Translations under genes and position numbers: made by a program
Shown: positions 44,393-53,985 of the stretch, in pieces
How positions within the stretch are numbered: the first letter of the stretch is position 1
Layout of the letters: the number at the start of each line of letters is the position of its first letter
The notes under the pieces: model-generated
Databases searched by the model: none
What the model was told of the DNA's origin: nothing
The model's input: only the letters and a program-made list of their open reading frames with translations
Assembly: GCF_001429185.1 (NCBI RefSeq)
Contig: NZ_LMIW01000014.1
Span: forward strand, 1 to 64,000
DNA from: Terrabacter sp. Root85
GTDB taxonomy: Bacteria > Actinomycetota > Actinomycetes > Actinomycetales > Dermatophilaceae
Length of the DNA stretch: 64,000 nucleotides
Direction of reading: 5' to 3'

Positions 44393-44742
44393 CGGCATCC
44401 CCTGTCGATCGTCGATCATCGTGCGGTTGCGTCGTCTGAGGTGCGTTGTGCACCCTTTGTTCCACGACGGCAACCTACGACGATCGTGCCGCACCCGCAC
44501 GCCGAGCCCCGTCCGTCATCCACAGGCACCCCGGGTGCACCGAGCCGGGATGCTCGGGTGACAATGGTGGCGATTCGCTGCCGTCAGGGGCCGTTCGACG
44601 CTGCGATTACTGGGGTCTCACCGGCGACACACCCACGAGTTCGGAGCATGGGCGACCGGCAGGTAACCTTTTCGCGGTCCTGTGCGCACCTCCACGCGCG
44701 CAGTAGCTATGCGCCCTAGAAGTGGGCGTGCAAGGGAGCCCC
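44393..44742. other. 350-bp intergenic region between lipoprotein and mcrB
   Basis: No gene could be supported. It must contain divergent promoters for the lipoprotein operon and for mcrB. TAGCTAT near 44704 is a possible -10 for mcrB. CGGCATAC lies just inside the lipoprotein gene at 44341. No clear repeats or operator palindromes were seen. Confidence 0.4.
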
Positions 44743-47559
44743 ATGTCTCGCACTGACACCGTCGACGTCAAGCGTTGGCGCGCCAAGTACGCCCTCATCG
44801 AGCGGGCCGCCGAGGCGGACAAGGACGCCCAGGCCCTCTTCGCCGAGCTCGACTCCGAGCGGGCCGCCCGCAACGGCGAGCTGCGCGAGATCCTCGCCGA
44901 CCTCGTGGCCTCCAGCGACCTCGTCGCCTTCAAGGAGGCGATGAACCAGTGGACCCGCAAGGACGGTCCCTACGTCGGCTTCGGCCCCATCGGCGGCCCG
45001 TGGCTCGCCTCGCTCATGCGCCGCTCCGAGGAGGAGTACGCCGAGGTCGTCGGCCTGCTCAAGCTCACCCTCCAGACCCCGGCCTCCCCGCAGGACGCCG
45101 GCGACAAGCTCCAGGCCATGGAGGCCTTCCTCGCCCGCGGTGGCTCGCGCGGCCAGCGCGCCCCCGGACCCGGCCACACGGCATACGTGCTCTCGCTCTT
45201 CTGGTCCACCGACGACGGCGGCGAGTGGCCGCTCATGTGGGAGAACGCCCCGCACATGCTCCAGCGGCTCGGCTGGCTCGAGCGCGGCCTGAGCCACGCG
45301 GAGCGCTACGTCGCCTTCGCCGACCTCTGCGCGGCCCTGCGCCCCGAGGACCCGAAGTATGCCGCCCGCATCCTCTGGTACCTCAAGGAGACCGAGGCGT
45401 TCGTCGGGATCGCGCCCAAGGTGCTGGACGTGTGCGTCGAGGCGGCCGAGATCGCGGCGGACTTCCGCCCGTCGACCGGCTACGGCGACGGCCGGCGAGA
45501 GGACCGCGCGGCCGATCTCGCACGCCAGCTGCGCGGCGAGGCCGACCACATCAGCGACAGCCTCATCGACCGCCTCTCCACCGAGACGGGCCTCTACCTC
45601 GAGGCCCCGACGCTCGCCCTCCAGCAGCACACGGGTGAGGACGCCGCCTACCGCTCCGACCTGTACGCCGCGTGGATCCTCGTCGGCGGCGCCGGCGCTC
45701 CCGGCTTCCGCCTGTGGGTCACCCCGTCGGGCGTCGCGTTCGGACTGCACGGCGGCTGGGAGGGCGAGAGCGACCAGCAGCACCGCGAGGTCGGCACCAT
45801 CGTCCAGGAGCACCTCCCGCGCGGCCTCAGCTTCCTGCGCGTGCACGAGGACGGCCGCACCGACCGGCTCGAGCCCGCCGGGCGCGAGTACCCCGGCGGC
45901 GAGGCCTTCGTCGGCCGCTGGTGGAAGGGCGACGAGGCCGTCGGACGCGCCGACTTCGCCGACGACGTCATCGCGACCGCGCGGGCCCTGACGCCGCTGC
46001 TGCGCTTCATGACCTCCAGCCAGCGCGGGCCCCTCGACGACCCCAGCCTCGAGCTCGCCTCCATGGTCGACCTCGACAGCGAGGTCGAGATCTTCAAGGC
46101 CGAGCGGCCCTACCCCAGCGAGCGCGACGCCTGGCACCAGGAGCAGCGCCGCGTCTTCGTCGCCTGCCTGTCGCGGGAGGGCCTCGAGGCCTTCGACCTG
46201 CCCACCTTCAAGCGGATCGTGTCGACGCGCGGTTACGGCGACATCGGCGCGCAGTCCGTCCTCATCAGCAGCATCAACGCCCTCGACGCCGCCGGCATCG
46301 ACGAGCTGCGCGTCATGGTGCGCGACCTGCTCTGGGGCGAGGGGCGCGACGAGGAGCGGATCAACCGCGTGCTCGGCTCCGACGACGTCCCGGTCCAGGG
46401 CTTCGGCGAGAGCGTCGTGCTCAAGCTCTTCGCCATCGCGCACCCCGAGCACTGGCTGCCGCTCTTCGCCCTGGGCGGGGACTCCGGCAAGATCGCGATG
46501 CTCGGCCGCCTCGGCGGGCCGGCGCGCTGGACCGAGGGCAAGTCCCGCGGCCGCACGCACGTCGAGACCAACGCCCTGCTCAAGCAGACGCTCGACCCGC
46601 TGCTGCCGGACGACCCGTGGGGCCAGGCGCAGCTCGCGTACTGGCTCATGCGCCGCTCCGACAAGGCGCTCATGCCCGACCACGACGCGCTCGGCGAGGC
46701 CGCCGCGGAGCTGCTCATCGAGGAGGACTTCCTCCGCGAGATCCAGGGCCTGCTCGAGGAGAAGAAGCAGGTCATCTTCTACGGCCCTCCCGGCACCGGC
46801 AAGACCTACCTCGCCCAGCGGTTCGCGCAGGCGCTGCAGCCCGACCCGGCCAAGCGCGACATCGTCCAGTTCCACCCGAGCAGCAGCTACGAGGACTTCT
46901 TCGAGGGCTTCCGGCCGCAGATCGACCACCAGGGCCAGATGGTCTACGAGCTGCGCAAGGGCCCGCTCGCCCTCCTCGCGGAGGCGGCCGAGGCGGATCC
47001 GCTGACACCGCACATCATGATCATCGACGAGATCAACCGTGCGAACCTCCCACGCGTCTTCGGTGAGCTGCTCTTCCTGCTCGAGTACCGCTCGCACTCG
47101 GTCAAGACGAGCTACCGGCCCGACGAGGGCTTCGAGCTTCCGCCCAACCTCTACTTCATCGGCACGATGAACACCGCCGACCGCTCCATCGCGCTCGTCG
47201 ACGCGGCCCTGCGCCGGCGCTTCGACTTCGTCCCGTTCATGCCGCACGACGGGCCGATGGAAGGCCTGCTGCGCCGGTGGCTCGAGGTCCACGACGGGCC
47301 CGTGTGGGTGGCCGAGCTCGTCGACCGCGTCAACGAGGACCTGCGTCGGGCGCTGCGCGGCCCGCACCTGCAGATCGGCCACAGCTACTTCATGCGCCCC
47401 GGTCTCGACGGCGACGAGGCCACCCTGCGCCGCATCTGGGACTACAACGTCTACCCGTTCATCGAGGACCAGCTCTACGGGCGCGAGCACGAGCTGGCGC
47501 AGTTCCGCTGGGAGAACGTCCGAGCCCGCTACGGCCAGTTCGACCTGACGAGGCCGTGA
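44743..47559 (+). CDS. mcrB: McrB-like AAA+ GTPase of a type IV restriction system
   Basis: A 938-residue protein. The AAA+ motor is at the C-terminal third: Walker A YGPPGTGKTYLA near 679-690, the McrB signature MIIDEINRANLPRVFGELL near 757-775 and MNTADRSIALVDAALRRRF near 806-824. The N-terminal 650 residues are much longer than in E. coli McrB and match no DNA-recognition domain that I know; they include a helical segment (1-60), a mixed domain around 270-400 and a helical domain around 470-620. AAGGGAG precedes the ATG. The nuclease gene follows 19 bases later. Confidence 0.85.
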   Translation: MSRTDTVDVKRWRAKYALIERAAEADKDAQALFAELDSERAARNGELREILADLVASSDLVAFKEAMNQWTRKDGPYVGFGPIGGPWLASLMRRSEEEYAEVVGLLKLTLQTPASPQDAGDKLQAMEAFLARGGSRGQRAPGPGHTAYVLSLFWSTDDGGEWPLMWENAPHMLQRLGWLERGLSHAERYVAFADLCAALRPEDPKYAARILWYLKETEAFVGIAPKVLDVCVEAAEIAADFRPSTGYGDGRREDRAADLARQLRGEADHISDSLIDRLSTETGLYLEAPTLALQQHTGEDAAYRSDLYAAWILVGGAGAPGFRLWVTPSGVAFGLHGGWEGESDQQHREVGTIVQEHLPRGLSFLRVHEDGRTDRLEPAGREYPGGEAFVGRWWKGDEAVGRADFADDVIATARALTPLLRFMTSSQRGPLDDPSLELASMVDLDSEVEIFKAERPYPSERDAWHQEQRRVFVACLSREGLEAFDLPTFKRIVSTRGYGDIGAQSVLISSINALDAAGIDELRVMVRDLLWGEGRDEERINRVLGSDDVPVQGFGESVVLKLFAIAHPEHWLPLFALGGDSGKIAMLGRLGGPARWTEGKSRGRTHVETNALLKQTLDPLLPDDPWGQAQLAYWLMRRSDKALMPDHDALGEAAAELLIEEDFLREIQGLLEEKKQVIFYGPPGTGKTYLAQRFAQALQPDPAKRDIVQFHPSSSYEDFFEGFRPQIDHQGQMVYELRKGPLALLAEAAEADPLTPHIMIIDEINRANLPRVFGELLFLLEYRSHSVKTSYRPDEGFELPPNLYFIGTMNTADRSIALVDAALRRRFDFVPFMPHDGPMEGLLRRWLEVHDGPVWVAELVDRVNEDLRRALRGPHLQIGHSYFMRPGLDGDEATLRRIWDYNVYPFIEDQLYGREHELAQFRWENVRARYGQFDLTRP

Positions 47560-47578
47560 CCGTGGAGTCGATCATCCG

Positions 47579-48811
47579 ATGACCATCGAGCTGGCCCCGA
47601 TCCCCGAGCACGGACGCTCGGGTCCGGTCCGGCTGTCCCGGGAGACCCGAGCGGCTCTCGTCGCGGCGGCGGGGGAGCGGCTCGTCATCCACGCGACCGC
47701 CGACCCCGACGTCGTCACGATCGGTGCGACGAGCTGGGTCGGGGCGCTCGCCGTGCCCGGCCTCGTCGTGCGCGTCACGCCGAAGGTGTCGGTCACGAAC
47801 TTCTTCGCGATGCTCGGCGCGGGCGTCTCGCCCGACGCGTTCGACCACGAGCACGTGACGTGGAGCGACACCGACGAGCTCATCGACGGCGTCGCGTACT
47901 TCGCGATCCGGCTCATCGACTCGTCGACGATGCGCGGTCTCGTGCACGGCTACGTCCCGCGCGAGGAGCGGATGCGGACCATCCGGGGGCGGCTGCTCGT
48001 CGAGGAGTTCGCGCGCCGGCCGTGGAGCGCTGCCGAGCCGCAGTGCCGCTTCGACGACTTCACGGCCGACATCGTCGAGAACCAGCTCTTCCGCTGCACC
48101 CTGCAGGCGATGCTGTCGTGGCCCCAGCTCGCGCCGCACGTCCGCCGAGAGGCCCTGCGCGTGCTCGGCCGCTTCGACGGCGTCGCCGACACCCCGGCGA
48201 CGAGGCACGCGGCACCGCTGCCCATCACGCGGCTCAACGAGCACTACGAGGACGCGATGCGGCTCAGTCGCCTTGTCCTGCAAGCGATGTCGCTGAGCCA
48301 CGAAGCCGGTGACCAGCAGGCCAACAGCCTCATGGTCGACATGGACGACCTCTTCCAGCGCTGGATCGCCCAGGAGCTGGACCTGCGCCTCGCCCCGCAG
48401 ATGCGCATCGAGCGCGACGAGGACGTCTGGCTCGACGAGGGCCGGGCCGTCACGATGGCCCCCGACCTCGTCGTGCGCCGCGGCAGCGAGGTCGTCCTCG
48501 TCGGCGACGCGAAGTACTCGATGGGCGCCGACGGCTACATGGCCTCGCGCGACTACCTCGAGCTCGTCGCCTACACGACGGCCATGGGCCTGCCGACGGG
48601 CCTGCTCATCCACTGCAACAGCGACCGAGCGCCGGAGTCGGAGATCGTCATCCGCAACGCGGGCACGCGGATCCTCTGCCGTCCGATCCGTCTCGACGGG
48701 TCGTATGCCGCCGTGTGCCGTTCGCTCGACGCGCTCGCTGAGCTGGTGCGCGAGCTCGCTGACGCCCCAGGGGAGCTCGAGGTCCCCACCCTCATCCGCT
48801 CGCGCCGCTGA
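47579..48811 (+). CDS. mcrC: McrC-like nuclease of a type IV restriction system
   Basis: A 410-residue protein. The N-terminal part (about 40-120) is the beta-rich McrB-binding region; the C-terminal part holds a PD-(D/E)xK nuclease core, with Asp in MAPDLVV near 294 and D-x-K in VGDAKYS near 308-314. It forms a complex with McrB that cleaves modified DNA. It follows mcrB by 19 bases. The catalytic residues are all present, so the system looks intact. Confidence 0.85.
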   Translation: MTIELAPIPEHGRSGPVRLSRETRAALVAAAGERLVIHATADPDVVTIGATSWVGALAVPGLVVRVTPKVSVTNFFAMLGAGVSPDAFDHEHVTWSDTDELIDGVAYFAIRLIDSSTMRGLVHGYVPREERMRTIRGRLLVEEFARRPWSAAEPQCRFDDFTADIVENQLFRCTLQAMLSWPQLAPHVRREALRVLGRFDGVADTPATRHAAPLPITRLNEHYEDAMRLSRLVLQAMSLSHEAGDQQANSLMVDMDDLFQRWIAQELDLRLAPQMRIERDEDVWLDEGRAVTMAPDLVVRRGSEVVLVGDAKYSMGADGYMASRDYLELVAYTTAMGLPTGLLIHCNSDRAPESEIVIRNAGTRILCRPIRLDGSYAAVCRSLDALAELVRELADAPGELEVPTLIRSRR

Positions 48812-48919
48812 CGCGGCGGAGCGTCGGCTCTCGGAGCGGATCGCCGCGCTCTCCGGAGCCCGGGCGCCCCGGTGTCCGGCAGATCACACCCCGATGGGGG
48901 AGCGTTGTGGACCGGCCAC

Positions 48920-48936
48920 TACTACGCTGTGTAGTA
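48920..48936 (+). promoter_or_regulatory. inverted repeat TACTAC-N5-GTAGTA upstream of DoxX gene
   Basis: TACTAC at 48920-48925 and GTAGTA at 48931-48936 flank five bases, about 50 bases upstream of the DoxX start; a TTGTGG at 48905 may be a -35. The AT-rich dyad stands out from its surroundings and is a plausible repressor site. Confidence 0.45.
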
Positions 48937-48985
48937 CCGACAGAGAAGCTGCCGGAACACACACCGAGTTCTGGAGTTGAGTTCC

Positions 48986-49573
48986 ATGGGCACCATCCCG
49001 CGCGACACGCACACCGAAGGTAGTGCGCCGGTCACCACGCACGACCCCACCAAGGGCGTCGTCACCTTCCAGGAGGAGGTGGTCCGCTCGGCCGTTGCCC
49101 GTAAGTTCCTCGCTGGTCTGCGCATCGTGCTCGGCTTCACCTTCCTCTGGCCCTTCATGGACAAGCTGTTCGGGCTCGGCTACATGACCCCGTCGGCCAA
49201 GGCCTGGATCCACGGCGGCACGCCCGCCCAGGGCTTCATGAAGCACGCCGAGGGCCCGTTCGCCTCCTTCTTCAAGAACATCGCCGGCCCGTGGGCCGAC
49301 TGGCTGTTCATGGCCGGCCTCCTCGGCATCGGCATCGCTCTCCTCGCCGGCGCCGGCCTCAAGATCGCCGCCTGGACCGCTGCACTCCTCCTGGCGCTGA
49401 TGTACCTCGCCGAGTTCCCCCTCGGCACGACCGGCGTCTACACGAACCCGCTCATCGACAGCCACTGGATCGAGGCACTGGGCGTCGCGGTTCTCGCCAC
49501 GACGCTCGCCGGGGACACCTGGGGCCTTGGCAAGTGGTGGGGCCGCCACGTCGGTAACGGCCTCCTGCGGTGA
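48986..49573 (+). CDS. DoxX-family membrane protein
   Basis: A 195-residue protein with a polar N-terminus of about 40 residues and four membrane helices. The pattern (LAGLRIVLGFTFLWPFMDKLFGLG, then GGTPAQGF) is that of DoxX/TQO-type proteins, which are linked to quinone-coupled sulfur or thiol oxidation and to oxidative-stress protection in mycobacteria. GGAG lies about 9 bases before the ATG. Followed by two terminators. Confidence 0.87.
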   Translation: MGTIPRDTHTEGSAPVTTHDPTKGVVTFQEEVVRSAVARKFLAGLRIVLGFTFLWPFMDKLFGLGYMTPSAKAWIHGGTPAQGFMKHAEGPFASFFKNIAGPWADWLFMAGLLGIGIALLAGAGLKIAAWTAALLLALMYLAEFPLGTTGVYTNPLIDSHWIEALGVAVLATTLAGDTWGLGKWWGRHVGNGLLR

Positions 49574-49634
49574 GTCGGGTCGGTGGCCGCGTCCCTGACC
49601 CGGCCACCAGCACGGGCCCTCGGGCCCGAGCAGC

Positions 49635-49661
49635 AAGGCGGCCTCCTCGGAGGGCCGCCTT
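49635..49661 (+). terminator. hairpin terminator of the DoxX gene
   Basis: AAGGCGGCC at 49635-49643 pairs with GGCCGCCTT at 49653-49661; the stem extends outward through GCAGC/GCTGC with a small bulge. Confidence 0.75.
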
Positions 49662-49712
49662 CCTGCTGCGTGCGGCAGACCCGGGCGGACCGACCCACGG
49701 TCGCGGGGACAG

Positions 49713-49751
49713 ACGTATGCCGCCCGGCCGAGGCGGCCGGACGGCATACGT
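49713..49751. terminator. bidirectional hairpin made of two inverted CGTATGCCG nonamers
   Basis: A 17-bp stem with one mismatch and a 5-base loop between convergent genes. Both arms carry the complete nonamer (49714-49722 and 49742-49750). Confidence 0.8.
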
Positions 49752-49776
49752 CGTCGGGATGGTGCGCGGTGACCGC

Positions 49777-52700
49777 TCAGCTCACGCGCAGGGTGACCGC
49801 CGTGGACGTCGAGGGGACGTAGGCGCCAGAGCCGTTGTACGTCGCCTTGACGGAGTGCGTCCCGCGCGAGAGGACGGGCGCCCACAGCGTTGCCTTGCCC
49901 TTGCTCACCGTCGAGGTGCCGAGCACGCGCGAGCCGTCACGGAAGGTGACGGTGCCCGTGGCCGAGCTCGGCGAGAGGGTCGCAGTGAGCACCGGCCGTC
50001 CGCCGTAGCGGTAGGCGCTGCTGCTCGACGAGAGGCTCGTGCGGCTCGACAGCCCCTTGACGGTGACGACGGCGGACGCCGACGTGCTGCCGGCGAGCTT
50101 CGCGTCACCGTTGTAGCGCGCGGTGAACGCGTGGGCGCCGCGGCCGAGGCTGCTGCTGAGTGGCAGGACCGCCTTGCCGCCGCTGAGCGACACCGTGCGC
50201 ACGACCTTGCCGCTCAGGATGAACGTGACGGTGCCCGTCGCGGTGGACGGGGACACGGTCGCCGTGAGCGTCGAGTGCCCGCCATACGTGTAGCTGGACG
50301 GGCTGGCCGTCAGCTTCGTGGTCGACGTCGTGCGCACCGTGACGACCTTGGCCCGGGAGCCGTCGGTGTTGAGGTGGTGCAGCAGGAGCAGACCCTGCGG
50401 CTTGTCGACAGCGGCGGAGGCCTCGTCACGTCGGACCTCGAGCTTCTCGCCGGGGAGGTCGCTGTTGAGGAGGGTGCCGAAGTCCCCGTAGGCCGACAGG
50501 CCGGGGGACGCGAGGCTGATCGTCATCGGCTTGGCGGCCGAGCCGACGGCGTCGACGGCGGAGCCCTGGGCGAGCGAGCTGACCCAGTAGCGGACCTTCG
50601 GTGCGGCACCCGTCACGAGGCCGGCGTTCTGGAGGACCTCGACCGAGACGGGCATGACGAGCGAGTCGCTGTTGAAGACGTTCGTGTCGAACGACCCGTC
50701 GACCCCGTTGACGAGCTCCTGGTCGAGCACGTCACCGAAGCCGGCACCCGGCCGCAGGTCGACGAGCTCGGCCACGAAGTAGTCGTAGTCGTCGGTCGTC
50801 GACAGCCGCGTGTTGTAGACCGCGGCGTCGGCCGTGCCGTCGGCGTTCGTGTCGAGGAAGACGTCGAACTCCGTGGACGTGGCAGGCGTGCGCCACGGGC
50901 CGTGGGTGTTGATGCCGAAGGTCAGCATCGACGTGGCGAGACCGAACACGGGTGCGTCGGTGGCCGCACCGACGTAGCGCAGGTCGGCCCCACGGTCGTC
51001 GGCGGTTGCGTTGCAGTCGACGACGCGGGTCGACGAGCAGTCAGCGCGGCGCGGGCTCGTGCCCTGCAGCTCGAACGTCGAGACCGTCGAGACGTACGAC
51101 GTGGTGTCGGTGCCCTGGTCGATGGCGGTGCCCGTGAGCGGCAGCATCGAGGTGGCGATGCCCGCCGGGAGGCCGGACTGCTTGGTCACCGTCGTGCTCG
51201 AGGGCGACGACATCGTCGATGCCGCGCGCGGAGCGGACCAGACCGGCACACGCAGCGTGCCACCGGACGTGCCCTGGACCGGCTCGAGCAGCATGCGGCC
51301 GCTCGCGTCGGCGCGGTAGCTGCGCTGGATGCCGATCTCGAGCGGGTCGGCCACGGTCGTCGGGTCGGCGACGGCCCGCAGCGCCGAACGCGTGAAGGTC
51401 GCCGTGACCAAGACGTCGACCGAGCCGTTGCCCGGGACGCGGACCTGCGACGGGCTGAAGGAGTACGTCACACCCGGCGTCGGGTGGGCGGCGTCGTAGG
51501 ACAGGACGTAGGCCGCCGACGTGACCGGGCGCTTGTTGACGATGCGCACGGTCTTCGTCAGGGTCTGCGTCGGGGCGGTCACCGCGACGGGACCGAACGA
51601 GACGCTCACGGCGCCCTTGTCGTCGGTGACGTACGCGAGCGTGCTCGTGCCGACGGCCGCGTCGGCGACGACGCGACCGGCGCCCACCCGCTCGGGACCG
51701 TAGACGTCGCCCGTGTGGTCGGGACCGACGAAGACGTCCTGGGTCGCGGTGTTCATGATCGAGGCCTTGACCTCCTCGACCGTCCACGTCGGGTGCGAGC
51801 CGCGCACGAGCGCGGCCTCACCGGCCACGTGCGGCGACGCCATCGAGGTGCCGCTCTCGGCGATGCCCTCGTTGCCCGTGCCGACGGCAGCCGAGAAGGT
51901 CGTGACACCGGGAGCCGCGACGTCGGGCTTGACGCCACCGGCCACCCCGACGCCTCGCGACGAGAAGCCGGCGAGCTGGTCGATCGCCTTGGGGTTGCGG
52001 ATGGAGACGCCGTTGCGGAGGTCGTTCGTCATCGTGACGCGGACCTCGTTGGACGCGTCGAGCTGCGCCTTGATGGCCACGGTCGCCTGGTTGACGGTGA
52101 GCATCGCGGGGATGTCGGCGTCGCCGGTGACACCGGCCGAGAAGGCATTGACGTCGCTGCCGTAGATGACGCCGACGGCGCCCGCGTCCTGCGCGAGCTG
52201 GGCGCGCGCGGCCGAGCCGCAGCGACGACCGGTGCCGTCGAGCCACATCTGCAGGACGACCTTGCCGGTCACCTTGGCCTGGTCTGCCAAGGAGTAGGGC
52301 CAGCAGCCGTCGGTGTTGTTGCCGGCGTTGGGGTCTTGCGACCAGTCACCGACGGTGACGACCGGGACGTTCGTGACGCCGGGCTCGGCGGTCCAGTCGT
52401 AGGCGACCGACTTGAGAGCGGCGAAGACGTTGTCCTGGGTGCCGTCGACCGTGTCGGCCGGCTCGATGCCGGCGGGGGAGTCGACCTTGAGGCCGTCGAC
52501 GACGTCGTTGCCGTCGTCGGACGCGGCGACCGCGAGCACGCGCGGCGCGTTGCCCGGGGAGCCGCCGACCTCGTAGACGTCGCCGGAGTTGCCCATGGAG
52601 GCGACGACGACGGTGCCGAGCGCGGCGAGGTTGTTCGCGGCGACGGCGTCGGGGTCCTGGGGCGAGCCGTAGGAGCTGCCGAGCGACATGTTGACGACGT

Positions 52701-53796
52701 CGAGGCGGTCGGACAGGTCGCCGTCGCCGTTGGGGTCAGCCGCCCAGTCGAGCGCCTCCCCGACGACGTTGGTCGAGCCGTCGCAGCCGAAGACCTTGAG
52801 GGCGTAGAGGCTCGCCTCGGGGGCGACGCCGGGGCCGATGTCGAGGCTGGCCGGGTCGATGTCCGACGCGTAGCCACCGGACCACGTCGTGCCGTCGGAC
52901 GCGACGCCGAGACCGGCGGTCGTGCCCGCGACGTGCGAGCCGTGGCCGTTGCAGTCGAGCGGGTTGGGGTCGGGCTGCGGGTTCGGGTCGTAGGTGTCCG
53001 AGGTCGGGTCGGCATTGTAGGCGTCGCCCGCGAAGTCGTAGCCGCCGACGACCTTGGCGGTCGGCGTGAAGGTGTTGGAGGCGCCGGCCGCGGTGAATGC
53101 GTCGACCGTGCCGGGGCCGTCGAAGTCGGCGTGGGTGTAGTCGATGCCGGTGTCGATGATGCCGACGCGGACGCCCTTGCCCGTCTGCGACAGCGCCTTC
53201 CACACCTTCGGCGCGCCGATGAGCGGCACGGAGGAGGAGTTGGTCGGTGCCTTGGGCGTCAGTCGGTGGATCGCCTTGACGCCGGGGATGCCCGCGAGGG
53301 CGGTGAGCTTCGCGGCGTCCGTGCGAACCGCGATGCCGGCGTATGCCGCGTGCACCTTGTAGAGCGTCCGTGCCTTCGTCGCCGTGGCGGCGAAACGGGA
53401 CTCGACGCCCTTCTGGGCTGCCTTGACCGCCGAGGTCTGGGTGCGCGCCGCGCTCTTGGCGGCAGCGAGGCCGCGCCCGCGGGCCTGACCGAACGCCGTC
53501 GTCGCGGGTGCGGCGTCGAGCTCGATCATGACGTCGACGGGGCCGGTGGCCTTGCGCAGGCCGGCGTCCACCTTGTCGCCCGCGGCCACGCGCTGCGTGC
53601 CGAGGCCGAGGGAGCCGGCGCTCGTGACACCATCGGGAACCGAGGCGTTGCTGCGGTGCTTGACGGACGGGTCAGGGCTCGCCGACACCGGCGTGGCCCC
53701 GAGGGTGGTGGCGGCCAGGGCCGCGATGGCTCCTGCACTCACCGAGCTCATCACGCCACGGCGCGAGCGCCATGGTCCCCGAGTGTTGTCGGACAA
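49777..53796 (-). CDS. very large secreted subtilase with PA and Ig-like domains
   Basis: A 1339-residue S8 protease. A signal peptide (cleaved near SA-SP, residue 50) is followed by an I9-like propeptide. The catalytic Asp is in IDTGIDYTHAD near 195, His in NGHGSHVAGT near 265 and Ser in GTSMASPHVAG near 645. A PA-domain insert lies between His and Ser (about 440-560). A long beta region follows, and then two bacterial Ig-like domains at the C-terminus (about 1160-1250 and 1255-1339). The start chosen is TTG at 53796, 5-6 bases after a perfect AAGGAGG; an ATG at 53820 lacks such a site. Confidence 0.88.
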   Translation of the reverse strand: MSDNTRGPWRSRRGVMSSVSAGAIAALAATTLGATPVSASPDPSVKHRSNASVPDGVTSAGSLGLGTQRVAAGDKVDAGLRKATGPVDVMIELDAAPATTAFGQARGRGLAAAKSAARTQTSAVKAAQKGVESRFAATATKARTLYKVHAAYAGIAVRTDAAKLTALAGIPGVKAIHRLTPKAPTNSSSVPLIGAPKVWKALSQTGKGVRVGIIDTGIDYTHADFDGPGTVDAFTAAGASNTFTPTAKVVGGYDFAGDAYNADPTSDTYDPNPQPDPNPLDCNGHGSHVAGTTAGLGVASDGTTWSGGYASDIDPASLDIGPGVAPEASLYALKVFGCDGSTNVVGEALDWAADPNGDGDLSDRLDVVNMSLGSSYGSPQDPDAVAANNLAALGTVVVASMGNSGDVYEVGGSPGNAPRVLAVAASDDGNDVVDGLKVDSPAGIEPADTVDGTQDNVFAALKSVAYDWTAEPGVTNVPVVTVGDWSQDPNAGNNTDGCWPYSLADQAKVTGKVVLQMWLDGTGRRCGSAARAQLAQDAGAVGVIYGSDVNAFSAGVTGDADIPAMLTVNQATVAIKAQLDASNEVRVTMTNDLRNGVSIRNPKAIDQLAGFSSRGVGVAGGVKPDVAAPGVTTFSAAVGTGNEGIAESGTSMASPHVAGEAALVRGSHPTWTVEEVKASIMNTATQDVFVGPDHTGDVYGPERVGAGRVVADAAVGTSTLAYVTDDKGAVSVSFGPVAVTAPTQTLTKTVRIVNKRPVTSAAYVLSYDAAHPTPGVTYSFSPSQVRVPGNGSVDVLVTATFTRSALRAVADPTTVADPLEIGIQRSYRADASGRMLLEPVQGTSGGTLRVPVWSAPRAASTMSSPSSTTVTKQSGLPAGIATSMLPLTGTAIDQGTDTTSYVSTVSTFELQGTSPRRADCSSTRVVDCNATADDRGADLRYVGAATDAPVFGLATSMLTFGINTHGPWRTPATSTEFDVFLDTNADGTADAAVYNTRLSTTDDYDYFVAELVDLRPGAGFGDVLDQELVNGVDGSFDTNVFNSDSLVMPVSVEVLQNAGLVTGAAPKVRYWVSSLAQGSAVDAVGSAAKPMTISLASPGLSAYGDFGTLLNSDLPGEKLEVRRDEASAAVDKPQGLLLLHHLNTDGSRAKVVTVRTTSTTKLTASPSSYTYGGHSTLTATVSPSTATGTVTFILSGKVVRTVSLSGGKAVLPLSSSLGRGAHAFTARYNGDAKLAGSTSASAVVTVKGLSSRTSLSSSSSAYRYGGRPVLTATLSPSSATGTVTFRDGSRVLGTSTVSKGKATLWAPVLSRGTHSVKATYNGSGAYVPSTSTAVTLRVS

Positions 53797-53972
53797 CGGA
53801 TCCTCCTTGCGTGGCTCCATTCGCCCGCGATGCGCCTGCGCACCGCGTGCGCAGGGACGCTCGCCCCCGAACTTGCCTGCCACGCCGGATGCAACCTATC
53901 CCCGTTCGAGCCGTTCCGGCGCGTTCCGGGCAAACTGATTCGCGGGGTGTCGAGGGTGTCGGTGCCGGACGG

Positions 53973-53978
53973 CATACT
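53973..53978 (+). promoter_or_regulatory. -10 element, leaderless helicase-nuclease transcript
   Basis: CATACT is 7 bases upstream of the ATG at 53986; it is part of a CGGCATAC octamer at 53970-53977. No ribosome-binding site precedes the ATG. Confidence 0.4.
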
Positions 53979-53985
53979 CGGCGCC

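Noticed and set aside
44716-47490. A 924-codon open frame on the minus strand opposite mcrB.
   Set aside because: Low-complexity Val/Glu/Leu-rich antisense translation; mcrB on the + strand has all AAA+ motifs.
49570-53985. A continuous open frame on the + strand over about 4.4 kb, opposite the large subtilase and running into the helicase-nuclease gene (apparent 2588-residue protein).
   Set aside because: Its translation is Arg/Gly/Val-rich without domains until 53986, whereas the minus strand gives a complete subtilase with signal peptide, triad and ribosome-binding site. Long antisense frames are normal at this GC content.
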